Source: JBHIBR01 sp046759145 [NCBI: Nitrospinota bacterium]
GTDB taxonomy: Bacteria > UBA8248
Direction of reading: 5' to 3'
NCBI GenBank assembly: GCA_046759145.1
Contig: JBHIBR010000124.1
Coordinates: 1 to 6,001 of the forward strand
Length of the DNA: 6,001 nt
Part shown: positions 1 through 4,562 of the stretch, piece after piece
Layout of the letters: the number at the start of each line of letters is the position of its first letter
Position numbering within the stretch: position 1 is the stretch's first letter
Position numbers and translations under genes: made by a program
The notes under the pieces: model-generated
Told to the model about the DNA's origin: nothing
The model's database searches: none
The model's input: only the letters and a program-made list of their open reading frames with translations

Positions 1-425
1 CACTCGGCGTCGCGGCGCGCCAGGTAGTCGTTCACCGTCACCACGTGGCCGCCCCGCCCCAACAGGCCGTTGAGGTAGATGGGGAGGGTCGCCACCAGCG
101 TCTTGCCCTCGCCCGTCTTCATCTCGGCGATCTTGCCCTGGTGGAGGACGACCCCTCCGACGATCTGGACGTCGAAGTGGCGCATGTTGAGCTGGCGGCG
201 GGCCACCTCCCGCACCGCGGCGAAGGCCTCCGGGAGGATGCCCTCCAGCGTCTCGCCCCCGGCCAGGCGCGCCCTGAACTTGTCGGTGAGCTCGCGCAAC
301 TCGGCGTCCGTGCGGGAGAGCATCTCGGCCTCGAGGGCGTTCACCCGCCCCACGATGGGCCGGATGCGGCGGAGCTCCCGCTCGTTCTTGCTCCCGACGA
401 TCTTCCGGATGAGATAAGAAATCAT
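1..425 (-). CDS. secA: Protein translocase ATPase SecA, N-terminal part (cut by window edge)
   Basis: SecA is the ATP-driven motor that pushes unfolded preproteins through the SecYEG channel. The 141 codons visible cover only the start of NBD1, against roughly 840-900 residues for a full SecA. Seen: an N-terminus starting [20 protein letters not shown], the segment MRHFDVQ near residue 81, the Walker A motif MKTGEGKTL at residues 102-110, and [13 protein letters not shown] at residues 129-141, all hallmarks of SecA. From memory, Walker A falls at the same residue number as in E. coli SecA, which supports the ATG at 423-425 as the start. A GAAGG Shine-Dalgarno lies at 432-436, 6 nt upstream. 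The start codon overlaps the stop of a short leader ORF (ATGA), and a T-tract hairpin lies just upstream. The gene follows the dehydrogenase gene by 225 nt in the same direction but probably has its own promoter. The frame runs off the window at position 1. Confidence 0.97.
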   Translation of the reverse strand, partial: MISYLIRKIVGSKNERELRRIRPIVGRVNALEAEMLSRTDAELRELTDKFRARLAGGETLEGILPEAFAAVREVARRQLNMRHFDVQIVGGVVLHQGKIAEMKTGEGKTLVATLPIYLNGLLGRGGHVVTVNDYLARRDAE

Positions 426-514
426 AGCGCGCCTTCAGCAAAAAACCCGACGGGCGGAGCCTCCCGGGGCGGCGGCGGACCCTCGACCCTGGGGCGGGCC
501 GATCCCTCCTGCAT
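422..514 (-). CDS. Possible 30-aa proline-rich leader peptide upstream of secA
   Basis: A short ORF begins with ATG at 512-514, directly preceded by a purine-rich GGGAGGAGG, and ends in TGA at 422-424, sharing the sequence ATGA with the secA start. The predicted 30-residue peptide is proline-rich: it has a PPPP run at residues 13-16 and a PP at 20-21, and it ends GFFAEGAL. It has no signal peptide and no recognisable SecM arrest sequence. The 4-nt overlap would allow translational coupling, and polyproline runs are known to slow ribosomes. Against it, GC-rich DNA throws up proline-rich ORFs by chance and the Shine-Dalgarno is very close to the ATG. I recognise no family. Whether it is translated is inference. 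Confidence 0.25.
   Translation of the reverse strand: MQEGSARPRVEGPPPPREAPPVGFFAEGAL
440..468 (-). terminator. Hairpin plus T6 tract immediately upstream of secA (terminator or attenuator candidate)
   Basis: On the minus strand a GC-rich segment is followed by six T (440-445). Two alternative pairings exist: CCCG (465-468) with CGGG (446-449) directly abutting the T tract, or CGGG with CCCG between 466 and 451, with a further G-C pair above an A/G mismatch, leaving a 5-nt gap before the T run. Neither stem is long, so this is a weak intrinsic-terminator candidate. It lies only 14 nt before the secA ATG, so no secA promoter fits downstream of it. Any secA transcript must pass through it, which makes an attenuator role as plausible as terminating the upstream operon. 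Confidence 0.35.
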
Positions 515-564
515 CCTCCTCCCGCTCCGCTGGGGGCGCCTTTTCGCCCGCCCCTTCGCTCTTA

Positions 565-594
565 TTTCTACCACAGGACTGAGCCCCCGGTCAT
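565..594 (-). promoter_or_regulatory. Weak candidate sigma70-type promoter for secA
   Basis: On the minus strand ATGACC (589-594, four of six matches to TTGACA) is separated by 18 nt from TAGAAA (565-570) within one of the few AT-rich patches of the intergenic region. It would start transcription near 557-558 and give secA a leader of about 130 nt containing the small ORF and the T-tract hairpin. The 18-nt spacing equals that of the better promoter at 3665-3694. The match is modest. Confidence 0.3.
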
Positions 595-610
595 CTCCCG
601 GGCGCGGGCG

Positions 611-629
611 GAGCGAGATCCCCTCGCTC
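611..629 (-). terminator. Perfect 7-bp hairpin downstream of the SDR gene
   Basis: The inverted repeat GAGCGAG / CTCGCTC (611-617 and 623-629) encloses a 5-nt loop and begins 21 nt after the dehydrogenase stop codon. No T tract follows on the minus strand, so it is not a standard intrinsic terminator. It may protect the 3' end of the catabolic operon mRNA or assist termination. Confidence 0.35.
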
Positions 630-650
630 AGGCCTATCGCCCAGGGACCT

Positions 651-1457
651 TCAGAACATCACCGCGCCCGAGTCCACCAGCAGGGCCTGGCCGGTGATGG
701 TCCGGGCGTCCTCGGAGGCGAGGAAGGCGGCCGCCCGGCCGATGTCCCAGGGGGTCTGCTCCCTCTGCAAGGGGGTGAGGGAGACGAAATGGTCGAACAC
801 CCCGCGGAGGGAGAGGTCGGAGAGGTGGGGGAGTTTCTTCTGGTAGAGCCCGGCCAGGAGCTCCCACATGGGGGTCCAGACGAGGCCCGGGCAGATGGCG
901 TTCACGGTCACCCCCCACGGCCCCGCCTCCTTCGCCACAGCCTGGGTGAAGAGGATGACCGCCGCCTTCGCGGCGCTGTAGTGGGGAAGGGTCTCGCGCC
1001 CCGAGCGCCCCGCCCGGGAGCTGATGTTGATGATGCGGCCCCAGCGCTGGGCCTTCATGTGGGGGAGCACCGCCCGGGTGGGCAGGAACACCCCTTTGAC
1101 GTTCACGGCGTAGGTGAGGTCGAAATCCTCCTCGGTCACGTCCGTGAGGGGCATCCCCAGCTTGAAGCCCGGCGCCCCGACTACGCCCGCGTTGTTCACC
1201 AGGATGTCGGCGCGGCCGAAGGCGCCGATCGCCCCCTGCACCAGCGCGCGGACCTGACCCTCATCGGCCACATCCGCCGCCAGGGCGAGGACCTCGAAAC
1301 CCTCCCTCGCGAGGGTCTCTGCCGCCCTCTGGACCTCCTCCCCACGGAGGTCCGAGAGGACCACCCGCGCCCCCTCTTCCGCGAGGCAGCGGGCAATGCC
1401 CTCTCCGATGCCCCGGGCCGCACCGGTCACGATGGCGACCTTGCCCGCAAGGCGCAT
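651..1457 (-). CDS. Short-chain dehydrogenase/reductase (SDR) family oxidoreductase
   Basis: This is a classical SDR of 268 residues, a cytosolic NAD(P)-dependent oxidoreductase acting on an alcohol or ketone. Seen: the Rossmann glycine motif TGAARGIG at 11-18, Asp36 after strand 2 (usually indicating NAD rather than NADP preference), NNAG at 88-91, Asn119, the catalytic Ser in IINISS (142-147), and the YSAAK motif giving Tyr160 and Lys164. The C-terminus ITGQALLVDSG is typical. The substrate loop (about 195-230) is long and carries no diagnostic residues. An AGAGG Shine-Dalgarno (1466-1470) precedes the ATG by 8 nt. It is the last gene of a probable operon with an enolase-superfamily enzyme and an FAA-hydrolase-family enzyme, 113 nt downstream of the latter. 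That context suggests oxidation of a 2-keto-3-deoxy sugar acid, as in L-fuconate degradation. A generic FabG-like or glucose-dehydrogenase-like label cannot be excluded. The family call is secure and the substrate unknown. Confidence 0.93.
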   Translation of the reverse strand: MRLAGKVAIVTGAARGIGEGIARCLAEEGARVVLSDLRGEEVQRAAETLAREGFEVLALAADVADEGQVRALVQGAIGAFGRADILVNNAGVVGAPGFKLGMPLTDVTEEDFDLTYAVNVKGVFLPTRAVLPHMKAQRWGRIINISSRAGRSGRETLPHYSAAKAAVILFTQAVAKEAGPWGVTVNAICPGLVWTPMWELLAGLYQKKLPHLSDLSLRGVFDHFVSLTPLQREQTPWDIGRAAAFLASEDARTITGQALLVDSGAVMF

Positions 1458-1570
1458 GGCTTCTACCTCTTCGCCCCCCGAAGCCCGGGTCGATCCTCTT
1501 CAGGCGGCCCGGGACGCGCTCCGTGTAAGCTCCCCGCACCGGGCGCTCGCCTGGCGTAAGGCGACGGCCG

Positions 1571-2509
1571 CTAGCCTTCGGGCGCCACCACGGTGTTCCG
1601 CAGTCTGCCCAGCCCCTCCACCTCCACCTCCACCACATCGCCCGGCTGGAGGAAGGTCGGGGTCTCGCGGGCGTAGCCCACCCCGCTGGGAGTGCCCGTC
1701 AGGATGATGTCGCCCGGCTCCAGGGTCATCCCCAGGGAGAGGACGGAGACCTGAGCGGCGATGTCGTGGATCATGGCGGAGGTGTTCGTCTCCTGGCGAA
1801 GCTCCCCGTTGACCCAGGTGCGGAGCATGACGTCCATGGGGTCGCCGAAGTACTCCTTGGGCACCAGGTAGGGCCCCATGGGGCAGTGGGTGTCCATGGA
1901 CTTGCCCTTGAAGAGCTGCTTGTGCATCCGCTGGCGGTCGCGGGCGCTGATGTCGTTGGCGTTGGTGTAGCCGAAGATGTGCTCGTAGACCCCCTCGGGC
2001 GGGATGTCCCGCCCCCGACGGCCGATGACCAAGGCGAGTTCTCCCTCGTAGTCGAGAGTCCGGGTGGTCGGGTGGTGGATGATCCCGCCCCGGTGGCCCA
2101 GCAGGCTGGTGTGAGCCTTGGTGAAGTAGATGGGGTGATCCACTTTCGCCATCTGGGGGGACAGGCTCCCCGCCCTGAGGCCCTCCTCCACGTGATCCCG
2201 GTAGTTGAGGCCCAGGCAGATGACGTTCTTCGGGGGATGGGGGACGGGCGGGAAGAAGACCACCTCCTCCTCCGGGAAGAAGCCCCCCCTCCCCTCTCCC
2301 TCACCCCGGAGCTCCGGGGCCCGGGCCAGGAGTTCCTCCAGGAGGGGGCGCAGCCTCGCCCACTCGCCGATGAGGCCCAGCATGGCGGAGGGGAAAACCT
2401 CCCCCGGCCGGATGCGGGACGCCAGCAGGGGGAGGTCCACTACGACGTCTTCCAGAAGGGCGCCGACGCTCGCGCCGCCCCGGGCCCTCCGGTAGGTCAG
2501 GAGTTTCAA
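1571..2509 (-). CDS. Fumarylacetoacetate hydrolase (FAH) family protein, probable diketo-acid hydrolase or hydratase
   Basis: The 312-residue product belongs to the FAH superfamily, metal-dependent enzymes that cleave or hydrate 2-keto or 2,4-diketo acids. Seen: a short N-terminal domain (about 1-90), then the FAH core with LGLNYRDHVEE (99-109, giving the His106/Glu109 pair expected of FAHD1-like catalysis), metal ligands Glu155 and Glu157 in DYEGELALVIG with Asp186 in YTNANDISARDRQ, conserved Lys203 in KGKSMD, and EPGDIILTGTPSGVG (264-278). The start is a TTG at 2507-2509, preceded by AGGAG (2517-2521) at 7 nt. It overlaps the upstream dehydratase stop as TTGA, so the two are translationally coupled. 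Automated pipelines often name such proteins ureidoglycolate lyase or 2-hydroxyhepta-2,4-diene-1,7-dioate isomerase. With dehydratase and SDR neighbours, a 2,4-diketo-3-deoxy-sugar-acid hydrolase is the better inference. The family call is strong and the substrate is not shown. Confidence 0.94.
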   Translation of the reverse strand: MKLLTYRRARGGASVGALLEDVVVDLPLLASRIRPGEVFPSAMLGLIGEWARLRPLLEELLARAPELRGEGEGRGGFFPEEEVVFFPPVPHPPKNVICLGLNYRDHVEEGLRAGSLSPQMAKVDHPIYFTKAHTSLLGHRGGIIHHPTTRTLDYEGELALVIGRRGRDIPPEGVYEHIFGYTNANDISARDRQRMHKQLFKGKSMDTHCPMGPYLVPKEYFGDPMDVMLRTWVNGELRQETNTSAMIHDIAAQVSVLSLGMTLEPGDIILTGTPSGVGYARETPTFLQPGDVVEVEVEGLGRLRNTVVAPEG

Positions 2510-3594
2510 GGGGGTTCTCCTCGGAGATATTTCCGTTTGGCCTCCCGCCGGAAGCGGAGGCCCGTCCCCGGCTCGTCAGAGACCTCCACGCGCCCGTCCC
2601 GGACGGGGAAAGGACGGGTGAAGAGATCCTCGGGAAACCAGACCATGTACTCCGCGTGGGCGGCGCAGGAGAATGCTGCGACCAGCGGAGCGTGAAGCTC
2701 GTAGAGGAGGTGGGAGGAGAGGGTCAGGTTCCAGGCCGAGGCCATGTGGGCTACCTTGGCCCACTCGGTGATCCCTCCCACCCGGCAGGCGTCGGGCTGG
2801 AGGATGTGGGCGGCCCGGCGCTCCACGAGGTCGCGGAAGCCGAAGCGGGTGTGCGCGTTCTCGCCCGCGGCGATGGGCACGGCGCTCTCGGCCGCCACCG
2901 CCGCGAGGTCCGAGGGGGCATCCGCGAGTACCGGCTCCTCGAGCCACGCTACCCCGTAGTCGGCGAGCATCCGGGAGGCCTCGATGGCTTCCCGGACGTT
3001 CCACTTCTGGTTGGCGTCCGCCATCAGGGCGAACCCGTCTCCAAGCTCCCGCCGCAGTGCCGCCACCCGCTCCCGGTCCCGCGGCGTGCCCACCTTGAAC
3101 TTGTAGGCGCGGATGCCCTGCTCGGCAAAGGCCTGCGCCTCCGCCACCAGCTCGGCCTCGCTCAGGGTGTGCCAGCCGCCGCTCCCATAGAGGGGCGCGT
3201 GGTCGCGGTAGCCCCCCAGCAGGCGGTGGAGGGGCTTCCCCGCCCCCTGCGCCAGGAGGTCCCAGAAGGCAATGTCCAGGGCGCTCAGGGCGTAGGTGCC
3301 CAGGCCCTTGCGGATGCGGCTCTTGTTGGGGGCGTAGAGCTTCTCCCAGAGGCGCTCGACCCGGTCGCCCTCTTCCCCCAGGACGAGGGGGACGAGCTCG
3401 TCGGCGATGTAGCGCGCGATGGCGGGTCCAGCGTCCCCTCCCAGGGTGAGGGTGAGGCCCGTGCCCACCAGGCTCGAAGCGGTCCGCACCTCCACCCCCA
3501 CCAGGTCCACCGAGGTGTAAGTGCCCAGGCTGCTCGCGATGGGCTGAGGAAAGGGGATGCGGAGCGGAAAGACTTCGACCTCCTCGACCTTCAA
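2506..3594 (-). CDS. Enolase-superfamily protein, mandelate racemase/muconate lactonizing enzyme type (probable sugar-acid dehydratase)
   Basis: From the TTG start preferred here the product has 362 residues, a normal length for the family. It comprises an N-terminal capping domain (about 1-120) and a TIM barrel carrying the catalytic set. Seen (numbering from the TTG): KFK at 165-167 (the K-x-K base), metal ligands Asp193 in MADAN, Glu219 in WLEEP and Glu245 in AAGEN, Asp268 in QPDACRVGG, and His295 in SSHLLYELH with Glu299. The K-x-K plus His-Asp dyad is the mandelate-racemase subgroup pattern, used by acid-sugar dehydratases and racemases that abstract the proton alpha to a carboxylate. 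The frame stays open to a GTG at 3664-3666, but that codon overlaps the promoter -10 element and the extra 24 residues (rich in Pro, Ser, Arg) look non-family. The TTG has GGAGG 8 nt upstream and gives a family-like start, MKVEEVEVFPLRIPF. First gene of the operon; substrate unresolved. Confidence 0.93.
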   Translation of the reverse strand: MKVEEVEVFPLRIPFPQPIASSLGTYTSVDLVGVEVRTASSLVGTGLTLTLGGDAGPAIARYIADELVPLVLGEEGDRVERLWEKLYAPNKSRIRKGLGTYALSALDIAFWDLLAQGAGKPLHRLLGGYRDHAPLYGSGGWHTLSEAELVAEAQAFAEQGIRAYKFKVGTPRDRERVAALRRELGDGFALMADANQKWNVREAIEASRMLADYGVAWLEEPVLADAPSDLAAVAAESAVPIAAGENAHTRFGFRDLVERRAAHILQPDACRVGGITEWAKVAHMASAWNLTLSSHLLYELHAPLVAAFSCAAHAEYMVWFPEDLFTRPFPVRDGRVEVSDEPGTGLRFRREAKRKYLRGEPP

Positions 3595-3602
3595 GCGCTC
3601 GC

Positions 3603-3607
3603 CCTCC
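3603..3607 (-). promoter_or_regulatory. Ribosome binding site that fixes the dehydratase start
   Basis: GGAGG on the minus strand lies 8 nt before the TTG at 3592-3594. It is the evidence for choosing this unusual start over the GTG at 3664-3666, which lies inside the promoter. Confidence 0.7.
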
Positions 3608-3664
3608 GGGCTCACTTCAGGAACCGGGTCCGGGGAGGATGGACCCTTTCTTCGGACGGCCCGC

Positions 3665-3694
3665 ACGCTACAGAAAAAGCCGCCGCACTGTCAA
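3665..3694 (-). promoter_or_regulatory. Sigma70-type promoter of the sugar-acid operon
   Basis: A perfect -35 hexamer TTGACA (3689-3694) is followed after 18 nt by TAGCGT (3665-3670), which keeps the key T, A and final T of the -10 consensus and is preceded by TG-like sequence. The spacer holds a T5 run in an otherwise very GC-rich region. Predicted transcription starts near 3657-3658, giving a 5' leader of about 60 nt before the TTG start of the dehydratase. No operator repeat is obvious around it. Confidence 0.65.
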
Positions 3695-3698
3695 GGAA

Positions 3699-3716
3699 GG
3701 GCCCGGGCGCGGGCCC
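3699..3716 (-). terminator. GC hairpin between lgt and the next promoter
   Basis: A perfect 6-bp inverted repeat GGGCCC / GGGCCC (3699-3704 and 3711-3716) has a 6-nt loop. On the minus strand it is followed by TTCCTT, only a weak U-rich run that leads straight into the TTGACA of the next promoter. It may end the lgt transcript or insulate the two operons. Confidence 0.35.
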
Positions 3717-3741
3717 AAGCGGCGGCCCCTCAGGCTTCGCC

Positions 3742-3757
3742 CCGGCCCCCGGGCCGG
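3742..3757 (-). terminator. GC hairpin just after lgt
   Basis: The inverted repeat CCGGCC / GGCCGG (3742-3747 and 3752-3757) with a 4-nt loop begins 22 nt after the lgt stop codon. There is no T tract. Together with the hairpin at 3699-3716 it makes the 185-nt gap between lgt and the dehydratase strongly structured, as expected at an operon end. Confidence 0.3.
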
Positions 3758-3779
3758 CTTCTGAAAGGGAAAAGAGGAG

Positions 3780-4562
3780 CTAGGCGCGCCCGCTCGCTTC
3801 GGCCGCCCAGAGGCGACCCCGGAGGATGAAGAACAGGCCCAAGGCCACGAGCAGCACGCTCGCCAGGTGGGCCGCCCGGAAGGGGCCCAGCATGAGGCTG
3901 TCGGCCCGGAAGAAGCTCACGAAGAAGCGCCCCACGGAGTAGAGGATGAGGTAGAGGCAGAAGATGAAGCCGTCTCTGTGGGGACGGGTGCGGAGTTTCC
4001 AGAGGACGCCGAAGAAGATGAGGTTCAAGGTCAGCTCGTAGAGCATCGTGGGGTGCAACGGCTGGCCGGGGAACTGGCGCCCGGCGATGCTCTGGGGGGG
4101 GAAGACGATGCCCCAGGGCAGGGCCGTGGGGGCGCCGTGGGCGTCCCCGTTCATGAAGTTGCCGAACCGGCCGAAGGCCTGGCCCAGGATGATGGTGGGG
4201 GCGACCAGGTCGGCGAACTTCCAGGTGGGGATGCCCTTCCTCCTGGTGAAGTAGATGCCCGCGGCCACACCCCCGATGAGCCCGCCGTGGATGGCGAGCC
4301 CTCCGCGCCACACGGCAGGGATCTGCAAGGGGTGGCGCCCGTAGAAATCCCAGTTGAACGCCACGTAGTAAAGGCGCCCCCCCAGGATGCCGAAGAGCAT
4401 CACCAGGAGGGCGAAGTTCATGATGTCGTCCCCCGTCAGGGGGAGGTTCACCCGCCTCACCTCGCGGTTGAGGATATACACCCCCACCAGGACCGCCAGC
4501 ACGTACATGAGCCCGTAGTAGCGGATGGTGAAGGGGCCGAACTGGAAAAGGATGGGGCTCAC
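3780..4562 (-). CDS. lgt: Phosphatidylglycerol--prolipoprotein diacylglyceryl transferase
   Basis: Lgt moves a diacylglyceryl group from phosphatidylglycerol onto the lipobox cysteine of prolipoproteins, the first step of lipoprotein maturation in the inner membrane. The 260-residue product is a polytopic membrane protein with hydrophobic segments near 16-32, 48-66, 87-105, 117-130, 173-190, 198-215 and 230-248, fitting the seven-helix family. Seen: RYYGLMY with Tyr16, LAIHGGLIGG with His92, the signature GRFGNFMNGDAHG (131-143), LHPTMLYE (169-176) and the GRFFVSFFR segment (211-219). Two acidic positions differ from E. coli Lgt: the signature Glu is Asp140, and the Glu after the C-terminal essential Arg is Ser216. 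The start is a GTG at 4560-4562 overlapping the upstream stop as GTGA. No good Shine-Dalgarno is present at the right distance, so translation is probably coupled to the DUF3179 gene. The identity is certain. Confidence 0.97.
   Translation of the reverse strand: MSPILFQFGPFTIRYYGLMYVLAVLVGVYILNREVRRVNLPLTGDDIMNFALLVMLFGILGGRLYYVAFNWDFYGRHPLQIPAVWRGGLAIHGGLIGGVAAGIYFTRRKGIPTWKFADLVAPTIILGQAFGRFGNFMNGDAHGAPTALPWGIVFPPQSIAGRQFPGQPLHPTMLYELTLNLIFFGVLWKLRTRPHRDGFIFCLYLILYSVGRFFVSFFRADSLMLGPFRAAHLASVLLVALGLFFILRGRLWAAEASGRA

Noticed and set aside
45-1559. A 504-codon plus-strand open frame.
   Set aside because: It is an antisense shadow of secA and the SDR gene, has low-complexity Gly/Pro/Arg-rich composition, resembles no family, and crosses the intergenic region without a plausible start.
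1458-1570. A possible promoter or small gene in the 113-nt gap between the FAH and SDR genes.
   Set aside because: I see only the SDR Shine-Dalgarno and small GC-rich self-complementary patches. There is no hexamer pair or coding signal, so read-through from the upstream promoter is the simpler view.
2656-3783. A 375-codon plus-strand open frame, and similar long frames at 1766-2695, 3867-4607 and 4943-5695.
   Set aside because: They mirror the dehydratase, FAH, lgt and DUF3179/HtrA genes. Long antisense frames are expected in DNA this GC-rich, and none has a recognisable domain.
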